Positions 6,974 to 14,082 of a stretch of 18,290 bases of DNA are shown here, piece after piece (within the stretch, counting starts at the first letter, position 1; every line of letters begins with the position of its first letter). Where the stretch lies: contig DATFDP010000203.1 in NCBI GenBank assembly GCA_035252015.1, positions 1-18,290 of the forward strand, in the 5' to 3' direction. The translations under genes were made by a program, and so were the position numbers. The DNA is from JAICWP01 sp035252015. GTDB taxonomy: Bacteria; Acidobacteriota; Terriglobia; Terriglobales; Acidobacteriaceae. A model generated the notes under the pieces. The model had not been told where the DNA came from. It saw only the letters and a program-made list of their open reading frames with translations, and made no database searches.

Positions 6974-9900
6974 CTAGAACCGGAAGTGCAGACCGAACTG
7001 CATCTGGCGCATGTCGGTTTGTGTGGAGGTGATCTGCCCGGCCCCCGACTGGTCCACGAAGTCGTTGCCGCTGTTGGAACTGGCTCCGCCGGGCAGACCG
7101 AGATTTACGTGATTAATGGCGTTGAAATTCTCCCAGGAGAACTCCAGCGTCTTGCCCTCGCCCACTGTAAAGGTCTTGCCCAATGACAGATTGAGAAGCG
7201 CAAACCTGGGTCCGCGCAGAGAGTTACGCAATACGTCTCCATTGCGGCCAATACCTTGCGGGGCCACGAAAGCCGCCGGGTTGAACCACTCATTCGCGTT
7301 TTGGTTTGAGACATTGGGATTGCCCACCGCATCAGCCCTCACATGGTTAAAGTCGGCAAACAGCAAGGGCGCGGTTTGCACAGCGGGGGTAAAGGGTAAT
7401 CCGGAATAGAACGTGCTGATGCCGCTGAACACCCAACCTCCGAGCAGCAGATCCAGAGGCTTGGTGGCGCTGCTGCCCCAGTGCTGGCCGTGGCCATAGG
7501 GCAACTGCCAGACGTGCGCGATGCTCAGCGCGTGCGTGCGATCGAAATTGGCCGGGCCGTGGTCCTGCCACCAGTTCAGGTTGTTGGAGAAGGCTCCGCC
7601 AGTTTCGGTATTGGCCATGGCCTTGGAATAGGTGTAGGTCACCAGCAGGTCCAGGCCGCGTGCCGCCCGCTTCTGTACTTTTGCCTGCAGCGAGTTGTAG
7701 CTGGAATTATCGCAATTGCAGGTTTCGTAAATGCCCTGGGTCAAATTACGGCCCGGGAAATTAGCCACAAAATAACGCCGGGCGTCCAGGTTAGAGCAGC
7801 CGTTGGGGTCGTTGGGATTCGGATCGCTAAGCAGGCAATTGGGTGAAGGCGGCGCTGCCTGGTTCACGTTCGGATTCACGAACAGGTGCCGGCCAACATT
7901 GCCTACGTAGCCGATTTCCGCTGTCAGCGTATTCGTGAACTCGTGCTGCACTGTCAGGTTGTAGGAATCAGCTAGCGGGATGCGGTAGGCGCTGGGCGGA
8001 TTGAAGAAATAAAAGGTACTCAAGCCGGAAGGCAAGGGATAGCGGCCCGTATTAACGTTGGCCGGGTTCTGCGGCAAGGGCGGCCCCGTCAAAAGGTTGA
8101 ATACCGGCGTATAAGCGTTCGATGGGGTCACCGATTGCGGGTTGGTGATGGGCGGATCGTAATCCGGTGCCTGGCCGAAAACTGCCCCCAAAGCGGAGGC
8201 TGTGAAGCTTCGCCCGTAGCCGGCGCGCACCACCGTGTGTTCCTGGATCTGGTAAGCAATCCCCAGTCGCGGAGCGAAACCCAGGTTATAAGGCTTCACC
8301 CCCATGTTGGCGGGAGTTGAACCGACACCCGCCACCAGCACGTCGGCGGTCTTGGGGTCAAAGCTGCCCGCTCCGCCCGGGCTGGCCGCTGTCTGCGGCA
8401 GGTAGTTTTCGTAGCGCAGCCCGTAGTTGATAGTCAGTTTCCGTGTGGCTCGCCAGGTATCCTGCCCGTAAAAGAAAAGCCGTGTCTGCCGCAGCCCGGG
8501 ATGGAAGCCGATGCCCGTAAAGTAACGCGCAAACTGATTAGGCTGCGCCAACAGGAATGACGCAAACCCCTCCCCGGTGGTGGCTCCTGATGCCGAGGCG
8601 ATCTGGTCCACGGTGGCATCACCCGTAACCGAGTTATCGAAGGTGATTTCGCCGGAGCGGTGCGAGTCGCTGGGAATGCGCTGCTGCTGGTCGCGACGTA
8701 AGTCCACACCCCAGCCGATGGTGTGATTGCCATGCGTCTTCGTCCAGTTGTTTACCCATTGAAACTGGTTCTCCGTCTCTTTCAGCGGGCAGTTGCACTG
8801 GTTCACACCCAACGCGTAACCAAAATTGAACCCGCCGTCGCCGTTAATGTAGAAGGCCGGCATGCCGCTGGTCTCCGTGGTTCCCATGTTCAAACCGGGG
8901 AAGCCGGCATCCTGCGCCGGCGTGGTGCCCACGCCATTGGGCTGCACCCGGATACGGTACCGGAAGGCGCCGAAGCGGAAATCGGTCACCAGCGTGTTGC
9001 TTAGGGTGTAGGTAGCGCCCAAAGCCAGGCTCTGGTTGCGATCCACCGAATCACCGGCGAAGTTGATGCCGTTCAGCGCCGGCCCGCCCGCTTCCGTGCC
9101 GTAGGCTCCGGGAGCAAACAGGTTAAAGTCCGCCAGCGAGTAGCGGCCGAAAATGTGCATCTTCTCCGAGTAGTTGTAGTCAATGCGGCCGTCCACCTGG
9201 TCGGTGCTGAAGCGCTCGCCACCGGTAGCGATGTAGTTGTTGAAGACCTGCCCCGGTGCGGTGTTGGGCATGGGCAGAAAATTCATAATTTTGCTGACTG
9301 CGGTGGGCACGGCCAGGATATTGGGCCGGCCGCCGCTGGTGATCGCCTGCCGCCCGGAGCCATCAGGATTACCTGTGTTGGGTGCAAATACCATGCCGGC
9401 CTGCACCGGGATGCTTCCTCCTTCCGTGGTCGGCACCATCAGAGGACTCGCGCAGGGCGTCGGCGAGGTGGTGCCGTTTGCGCAAATAAAGTCGCCCAGC
9501 AGCGCACTCAGGTCACCGGAGCGTTCAGCTGCCGTGGGTACCGTGGTCACGGTGGAAGCGGTACGGCGCCGGCGCGTGCCCTGGTAATCGGCAAAGAAGA
9601 ATAGCTTGTCCTTCTTGATCGGCCCTCCGAAAGAGCCGCCAAACTGATTCCAGCGCAAAGGCAGGCTTAAGCCGGAAAACCGATCCTGGGCGTTGAAGAA
9701 GTCGTTGCGCAGAAATTCAAACGCGGATCCATGGAAGTTGTTGGTGCCGGACTTGGTGGTCGCCTGCAGCAGAGCGCCGGCCGCCGAACCAAACTGCGCG
9801 TCGTAGTTGCCGGTCGTTACCTTGAACTCCTGCAGCGAATCAATGTTGGGATTGATGACGGCAATGCCCAAAATGGGACTGCTGTTCTCGGTTCCGTCGA

Positions 9901-10489
9901 GCAGGAAGCCGTTGTGCGTAAACTGCTGGCCGTTCACATCAATCTGCAGGCCGCCTTGGGGGTTTTCCGCCGCGGCATGGGTCCAGTCGTTCTGCTGCGC
10001 CCCAGGTGTCGCAAAAAGCACCTGGGTCAGGTTGCGGTTGAGGATGGGCAGCGCGCCCAATTCCTGCGTGTTCAATGTGGTGCTGACGTCGGCACGATCT
10101 ACCTTCAGCAGCGGCGTCTCTGCCGTGACGGTTACGGTGCTTGCTGCCGACTGCACCGCCAGCCGGGCATCTACGCGCGTACTGGCATCCACTTGCACAT
10201 CGGCGGCAGCCTCGAAGGCGGCAAAACCCTGGGCAGCGACCTTCACCTTGTAGTGGCCGGCTAAGAGATGCGTCTGCTCAAAGTTGCCGGCAGCATTGCT
10301 GGTGGTGCTGTAACTGACGCCCCGGTCGGCGTCGGTTACAGTGACTGCGGCGTTGGGGACAGCGGCGCCGCTGGGGTCAGTAACCGTGCCACTGATGCTG
10401 CCATAGACTGCTTGTCCGAGAGCAAGACTCGGCAATAAGACCAGGAGAATTGCTGCCTCTAGAGCAAAGAACATCCGTAGCCGCCGCAT
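6974..10489 (-). CDS. Oar-type TonB-dependent outer-membrane receptor with carboxypeptidase-regulatory-like domain
   Basis: Large outer-membrane receptor, 1171 residues, of the type abundant in Acidobacteriota. The ATG at 10489 is preferred over one 27 bp upstream because GGGAGGT lies 4 nt before it. Residues 1-26 form a signal peptide (cut near LALGQA). Residues 28-112 are a carboxypeptidase-regulatory-like Ig fold (SISGTVTDPSGAAVPNAAVT). Residues about 118-250 form the plug, with VTAETPLL, LPILNRNL, LDGTENS and DSLQEFKVTTGNYDAQFG. The rest is a long beta-barrel ending in MQFGLHFRF, whose terminal aromatic is typical of BAM-inserted barrels. The family imports oligosaccharides, siderophores or peptides using TonB energy, or acts in adhesion (Oar); the substrate is not readable. 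No TonB box was recognised. It lies upstream of two secreted deacetylases and divergent from a TonB-C-domain gene. Confidence 0.93.
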   Translation of the reverse strand: MRRLRMFFALEAAILLVLLPSLALGQAVYGSISGTVTDPSGAAVPNAAVTVTDADRGVSYSTTSNAAGNFEQTHLLAGHYKVKVAAQGFAAFEAAADVQVDASTRVDARLAVQSAASTVTVTAETPLLKVDRADVSTTLNTQELGALPILNRNLTQVLFATPGAQQNDWTHAAAENPQGGLQIDVNGQQFTHNGFLLDGTENSSPILGIAVINPNIDSLQEFKVTTGNYDAQFGSAAGALLQATTKSGTNNFHGSAFEFLRNDFFNAQDRFSGLSLPLRWNQFGGSFGGPIKKDKLFFFADYQGTRRRRTASTVTTVPTAAERSGDLSALLGDFICANGTTSPTPCASPLMVPTTEGGSIPVQAGMVFAPNTGNPDGSGRQAITSGGRPNILAVPTAVSKIMNFLPMPNTAPGQVFNNYIATGGERFSTDQVDGRIDYNYSEKMHIFGRYSLADFNLFAPGAYGTEAGGPALNGINFAGDSVDRNQSLALGATYTLSNTLVTDFRFGAFRYRIRVQPNGVGTTPAQDAGFPGLNMGTTETSGMPAFYINGDGGFNFGYALGVNQCNCPLKETENQFQWVNNWTKTHGNHTIGWGVDLRRDQQQRIPSDSHRSGEITFDNSVTGDATVDQIASASGATTGEGFASFLLAQPNQFARYFTGIGFHPGLRQTRLFFYGQDTWRATRKLTINYGLRYENYLPQTAASPGGAGSFDPKTADVLVAGVGSTPANMGVKPYNLGFAPRLGIAYQIQEHTVVRAGYGRSFTASALGAVFGQAPDYDPPITNPQSVTPSNAYTPVFNLLTGPPLPQNPANVNTGRYPLPSGLSTFYFFNPPSAYRIPLADSYNLTVQHEFTNTLTAEIGYVGNVGRHLFVNPNVNQAAPPSPNCLLSDPNPNDPNGCSNLDARRYFVANFPGRNLTQGIYETCNCDNSSYNSLQAKVQKRAARGLDLLVTYTYSKAMANTETGGAFSNNLNWWQDHGPANFDRTHALSIAHVWQLPYGHGQHWGSSATKPLDLLLGGWVFSGISTFYSGLPFTPAVQTAPLLFADFNHVRADAVGNPNVSNQNANEWFNPAAFVAPQGIGRNGDVLRNSLRGPRFALLNLSLGKTFTVGEGKTLEFSWENFNAINHVNLGLPGGASSNSGNDFVDQSGAGQITSTQTDMRQMQFGLHFRF

Positions 10490-10493
10490 ACCA

Positions 10494-10500
10494 ACCTCCC
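10494..10500 (-). promoter_or_regulatory. Ribosome binding site of the TonB-dependent receptor
   Basis: On the minus strand GGGAGGT is followed by TGGT and ATG (10489). This decides the start codon in favour of 10489; the upstream ATG at 10516 would place this purine-rich site inside the coding region and lacks one of its own. Confidence 0.75.
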
Positions 10501-10569
10501 GCCAGAAACTGGCCAAAACGATGTCAGAAACACTCCTGCCCCTGCCCCAATCACCCAGAAAATGGGCGA

Positions 10570-10598
10570 ATTTTCACAAAGGGGAGGAAGCGAGTCAA
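10570..10598 (-). promoter_or_regulatory. Candidate sigma-70-type promoter of the receptor gene
   Basis: On the minus strand TTGACT (10598-10593) is separated by 17 bp from GAAAAT (10575-10570), 5/6 and 4/6 matches to the -35 and -10 consensus. A start near 10563 would give a leader of about 73 nt, containing the strong ribosome site at 10494-10500. Predicted by eye only. Confidence 0.4.
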
Positions 10599-10603
10599 GC
10601 CTT

Positions 10604-10619
10604 TTCTAAAACGATTCAA
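10604..10619 (-). promoter_or_regulatory. Possible LacI-family-like operator upstream of the receptor promoter
   Basis: The minus strand reads TTGAATCGTTTTAGAA immediately upstream of the candidate -35 box. It has a central CG with imperfect dyad symmetry (TGAATC/GTTTTA, 4 of 6 positions symmetric), the form of many LacI/CcpA-type operators. No LacI-family gene is in the window, and one imperfect site is weak evidence. Confidence 0.22.
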
Positions 10620-10966
10620 GTACCACTTATTTCGCTAAGCGTCAATGCATCAGGTAGATACGTGCGCTCGCCCGATCCAAGCTTTTCCTGTATCCGGGAA
10701 ACTTTATCCAATGGATGCTTTTCGGCTTTTCTCGATCCCTCTTCGAGAGCCGACCATGGGAACCAGAAGGAGTCGGCTTGCTCCTTTGCTGCAAGGGCTT
10801 GCACTCAGCTGCACTAACCCTTTCATTTGTCGGCAGTAAGTTATTGATGTACAGCTATTTGGGTGGGCGCATCGTTGGCTAAATTGGGCTAGCAGATTGC
10901 CATGGATATCGACGGGTGAACCTGGGTTTGCCCGGTTGAATTGCTGAGGTTAGGCGGCGCCACACC

Positions 10967-11395
10967 ATGACTCGAATCGCGTTGCTTGCGTTTCTGCTGC
11001 CCGTCGCATCCATGGCGGCAATGCCCAACATGACCTCTCCGGCAGTGTTCTACGCAACTTCTACCAAGCTGGACAGCGGGCGGGTGGACCTCCTGAAATT
11101 TCAGCCCCTGGAAGAAGCCGATGTGGCCATGGAATGCGAATCCGCGGAGCCGCCACAAGCGCTGGCGACACCCCATGCCTGGGTGACCGCTATCCCAGAT
11201 GGCACCAGGATTGTGGTGAACTTCATTGTAGGTACCGACGGCCAGGTCTATAGCCCGTTTGTGCTGGATGGCAGAGGCAGTGATTCGCTGTTCCGCAAGC
11301 TAGTGAACGAAGTACGGCGCTGGCATTACCGTCCCGCGCTGTGCAATGGCGTGCCCACCGACGCGGAAGTTAAGGTTCAACTTTCCAACCGTTAG
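10967..11395 (+). CDS. Small exported protein with TonB C-terminal-like domain
   Basis: A 142-residue protein. Residues 1-18 (MTRIALLAFLLPVASMAA) look like a cleavable signal peptide. Residues about 80-140 resemble the TonB_C fold: RIVVNFIVGTDGQVYSPFVL, then a helix (DSLFRKLVNEVRRW), then WHYRPALCNGVPTDAEVKVQ, matching the usual 'V.F.V..DG.V....V......' and 'W.F.PA...G.PV...V.V' pattern. Cys57 and Cys126 could form a disulfide. Unlike true TonB it lacks a membrane-anchoring N-terminus and a Pro-rich linker, so it is probably a free periplasmic protein. Its divergent placement next to a TonB-dependent receptor suggests a link, but such domains are common in this phylum. No good Shine-Dalgarno precedes the ATG. 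Confidence 0.7.
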   Translation: MTRIALLAFLLPVASMAAMPNMTSPAVFYATSTKLDSGRVDLLKFQPLEEADVAMECESAEPPQALATPHAWVTAIPDGTRIVVNFIVGTDGQVYSPFVLDGRGSDSLFRKLVNEVRRWHYRPALCNGVPTDAEVKVQLSNR

Positions 11396-11491
11396 ATTTA
11401 AGGTGGCGCTTGCGCCCCCGTCCGCGAGGTGGCGCGGAAATGCCAGTCCCTTTTTGGGGTCTCAGTCGCGCAGTTCAAAAAAGTACACCAT

Positions 11492-11515
11492 AGGGCGCAG
11501 CTGAAGCTGCGCCCT
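11492..11515. repeat. Perfect palindrome between convergent genes, possible bidirectional terminator
   Basis: AGGGCGCAGCT, GA, AGCTGCGCCCT: two 11-nt arms in exact inversion around 2 nt (about 9 pairable bp with a 6-nt loop). It lies between the stop of the TonB-C-domain gene (11395) and the stop of the permease (11562). It has no T-run on either side, so it could be a stem-type terminator or a dispersed REP-like unit. The gap also holds a smaller GGCGC/GCGCC dyad at 11405-11416. Confidence 0.6.
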
Positions 11516-11559
11516 TCCGAAATCATGTTTCAGTGCAACCGATAACCTTCCAGTTCCAC

Positions 11560-13983
11560 TTAGCTGCCGCGCAGCGCTTCCATGGGATCGGTGCGTGTGG
11601 CGCGAAGGGCAGGCAGGCAGCTGGCCAGCAAGGCGATACCGAGAAACGCCAGGGGGGCGAGCGCAAAAGTGGTGAGATCGCGCGCTCCGACTCTATAGAG
11701 CAGGCTTGACATCAGCCGCGTCAGGAGCAGCGCGGCAAGCAGTCCGATGGCGATTCCTACGCAGGCTAGCGCAAGTCCCTGAAGCACCACCAGCCGCAAG
11801 ATGTCGGCGCGTTCCGCCCCCAGCGCCACGCGAATGCCCAACTCGTGCCGCCGCTGCGCTACGGAGTACGCCAGGACGCCATAAACGCCAATTACGGCCA
11901 GAGCGAGAGCGGCAACCGAAAACGCCACCAGCAGCAGCATAGTGAAGCGCGGCTGCGCCAGCGAGCTGTCCATGAGTTCATTCGCGGTCTGAATGCCGGT
12001 TACGGGCTGATCAGCATCCACGTTCGAGATCTGCGCCCGCACCGAGGCGGCCAGGCTCAGCGGCGCGGTTGCCGTCCGCACCAGCAGGTTCATGTTGCCC
12101 CAGGGCAACTGCGGAAAAGGAATGTAGATCTGGGCCTGCGTGTCCTGTGCCAGGCCGCGATTCTTAACATCCGCGGACACACCCACCACTTCCGCCGGCT
12201 GCGGCCAGCGGCCCACAATTACGCGCTTGCCTACCGGGTTCTGGCCGGGCCAGAAGCGGTGGGCGAAGGTCTGGTTGACGATTAGCACCTTGGGTGCTTG
12301 GGCATCGTCGGCGGGGGTGAACTGACGCCCAGTGACCAGGGGTGCGCGCATGGTGTCGAACCACTGCGAGCTGATAGCTTCAATATCAATAAAAGGCCGT
12401 TGCGCCAGAGGCAGGTTGGGTTGGCCTTCCGGCAAGAGAGGGGTGATTCGCTTCCAGCTTAGAGGCAGCGCGGCTGAAATGGCGGCATTGCGCACGCCCG
12501 GCAGGACGGAGACGCGGCGCAGCACCTCATCAAAAAAGGCGACTTGCTGTTCGGGGTTAGCGTACTTCACTGTGGGCAGCGAGACGTTCATGGTGAGCAG
12601 ATTGTGGGCGTCGAACCCTGGCTCCACCCTCAGGAGCCGCTCAAAGCTGCGCAGCAGCAGGCCGGCGCCGATCAGCAATAGGAGCGAGAGCGCGACCTGG
12701 CCTACTACCAGCAGGCTAGTCGTGCGGACGCGAGCGTGGCCGGCGGTTGTGCTGCGACCTTCCTCGCTCAGCGATGTGCTGGGCTCAGCCCGGGAGAGTT
12801 GCAGCGCGGGGAAGATGCCGAACAGGATTCCGGTGAGCAGCGAAATGAGCAGAGTGAACAGGAGCACGGTGCCATCCGTGACGATGGGAATCCCTTGCGG
12901 AAGCTGGCCCTCGCCCCAGGCAAGCAGGGTACGAATCGCCAGCCAGCTCAGGCCGATCCCGAACGCCCCGCCAGCCAGGGCCAGAAGCGTGCTCTCCGCC
13001 AGGAGTTGGCGCACCAGCGCGCCCCGGCTAGCTCCTAGGGCAGAGCGCACAGCGATTTCCCTTTTCCGCGCCATGGCGCGGGCCAGCAGCAGGCTGGCTA
13101 CATTGGCGCAGGCGATGAGCAGCACCAGCGCCACCACGGCAGAGAGGATCAGCACTTTGCTGCGCACGCCGGCGACCACCAGGTCGCGCAGGGGCGCAGC
13201 CGTCATCACCACCTCCGGGCCAGCATCCGGCGCGGTTGGATTTTGCTCGCGGTACTGCCGGTTGAGCACCGCCAGTTCGGACTGGGCGTGCGCCAGCGTG
13301 ATCCCTGGCCGCAGCCGCGCCACAAGACCGAGATAGCCCACACCCATGCGCAGGCGTTGCGCCGGCATCAAGGTCAGCTCGAAGTAGCGGGGGGTCCACA
13401 GGTCAGCTTCGCCGACAAAAGGAAACTGAACTCCCGGCGGCAGCACGCCGATAATGCTATGAGGGGTGGTGTCGAGGCTAATGGTTTGGCCGATGATATT
13501 ACGGTCGCCGCCGAAGCGGCTGCGCCAGAATGAATCGCTGAGCATGACCACAAACTTGCCTTCCGCCCGGCCTTCTTCGGCGGTGAAAGCGCGCCCTAAT
13601 TCCGGCTGAACACCCAGCAGTGAGAAAAAGTTAGCAGTAACGCGCGCCACCGGGACCTGCAGTGGCTCGCCATGGCCAGTAACGTTGAAGTTGTCATTGG
13701 CCCAGGCGGCCACAGATTGGAACGACTGGCTGTGGTCGCGCAGCAGTTCGTAGCGCAGCAGGGTGCCGCCGAAATCTTTGCCTTCGTCCTTCGCGTCCAC
13801 ACTCACCAGCTGCTGCGGGTCGCGGTAAGGAAACGGCCGCAACAGCAGCGCGCTGGTCACGGTGAAGATAGCGCTGTTGGCCCCGATGCCCAGTGCGAGG
13901 GTGAGAGTGGCGATGACCGCGAATCCGGCGTTTTTGCGCAGCATGCGCGCGGCAAACCGCAGGTCACGAAGCAGGGCGTGCAT
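11560..13983 (-). CDS. MacB/FtsX-type permease without ATPase (acidobacterial duplicated orphan permease type)
   Basis: An 807-residue membrane protein with two MacB-periplasmic-core plus FtsX units. The order is: RDLRFAARMLRKNAGF and a first membrane segment (20-48); a MacB periplasmic domain (about 50-245); three FtsX segments (about 274-302, 328-356, 372-395); a second anchor (422-445); a second periplasmic domain; and a final FtsX block from about 684, ending PALRATRTDPMEALRGS. Both FtsX blocks carry the cytoplasmic signature (KREIAVRSALGASR at 307-320; RRHELGIRVALGAER near the end). MacB/LolCE-type permeases work with an ATPase and act on periplasmic substrates mechanically. No ATPase gene is adjacent, which fits the 'orphan' class. 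The minus strand has TATAAT 8 nt before the ATG and no ribosome site, suggesting a leaderless mRNA. Confidence 0.92.
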   Translation of the reverse strand: MHALLRDLRFAARMLRKNAGFAVIATLTLALGIGANSAIFTVTSALLLRPFPYRDPQQLVSVDAKDEGKDFGGTLLRYELLRDHSQSFQSVAAWANDNFNVTGHGEPLQVPVARVTANFFSLLGVQPELGRAFTAEEGRAEGKFVVMLSDSFWRSRFGGDRNIIGQTISLDTTPHSIIGVLPPGVQFPFVGEADLWTPRYFELTLMPAQRLRMGVGYLGLVARLRPGITLAHAQSELAVLNRQYREQNPTAPDAGPEVVMTAAPLRDLVVAGVRSKVLILSAVVALVLLIACANVASLLLARAMARKREIAVRSALGASRGALVRQLLAESTLLALAGGAFGIGLSWLAIRTLLAWGEGQLPQGIPIVTDGTVLLFTLLISLLTGILFGIFPALQLSRAEPSTSLSEEGRSTTAGHARVRTTSLLVVGQVALSLLLLIGAGLLLRSFERLLRVEPGFDAHNLLTMNVSLPTVKYANPEQQVAFFDEVLRRVSVLPGVRNAAISAALPLSWKRITPLLPEGQPNLPLAQRPFIDIEAISSQWFDTMRAPLVTGRQFTPADDAQAPKVLIVNQTFAHRFWPGQNPVGKRVIVGRWPQPAEVVGVSADVKNRGLAQDTQAQIYIPFPQLPWGNMNLLVRTATAPLSLAASVRAQISNVDADQPVTGIQTANELMDSSLAQPRFTMLLLVAFSVAALALAVIGVYGVLAYSVAQRRHELGIRVALGAERADILRLVVLQGLALACVGIAIGLLAALLLTRLMSSLLYRVGARDLTTFALAPLAFLGIALLASCLPALRATRTDPMEALRGS

Positions 13984-14082
13984 AACGCAGAATTATAAGT
14001 GCCGCTGGAACCGGCCGCGGCACAAATCCAGGGGCGTGGATGTAGAATCAAAGATTCAACCATAATTTGCGGCCCAAAGATC
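13984..14082. promoter_or_regulatory. Divergent promoter region between the orphan permease and leuS
   Basis: This 99-bp gap must drive both genes. For the permease, TATAAT reads on the minus strand at 13997-13992, a perfect -10 ending 8 nt before the ATG, without a recognisable -35. For leuS, TAGAAT at 14043-14048 is a 5/6 -10 match about 35 nt before the ATG, again without a clear -35. Only weak purine runs (CAAAGATC) precede the leuS start. No T-box or leucine leader peptide was recognised. Confidence 0.4.

Larger units (their letters stand above)
10490..10966. other. Gene-free 477-bp divergent region
   Basis: This stretch separates the receptor (minus) from the TonB-C-domain gene (plus) and is less GC-rich than its flanks. 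The receptor-proximal 130 bp carry the candidate promoter and operator. The rest contains only short open frames without family resemblance and a few short dyads, such as CTCGA/TCGAG at 10731-10747. No RNA gene or riboswitch was recognised. The + strand gene must also be transcribed from here, but no clear promoter for it was seen. Confidence 0.6.

Noticed and set aside
13999..14082. 28-residue N-terminal extension of leuS
   Set aside because: It covers the divergent promoter region, has no ribosome site, and LeuRS proteins normally start close to the ATG at 14083.
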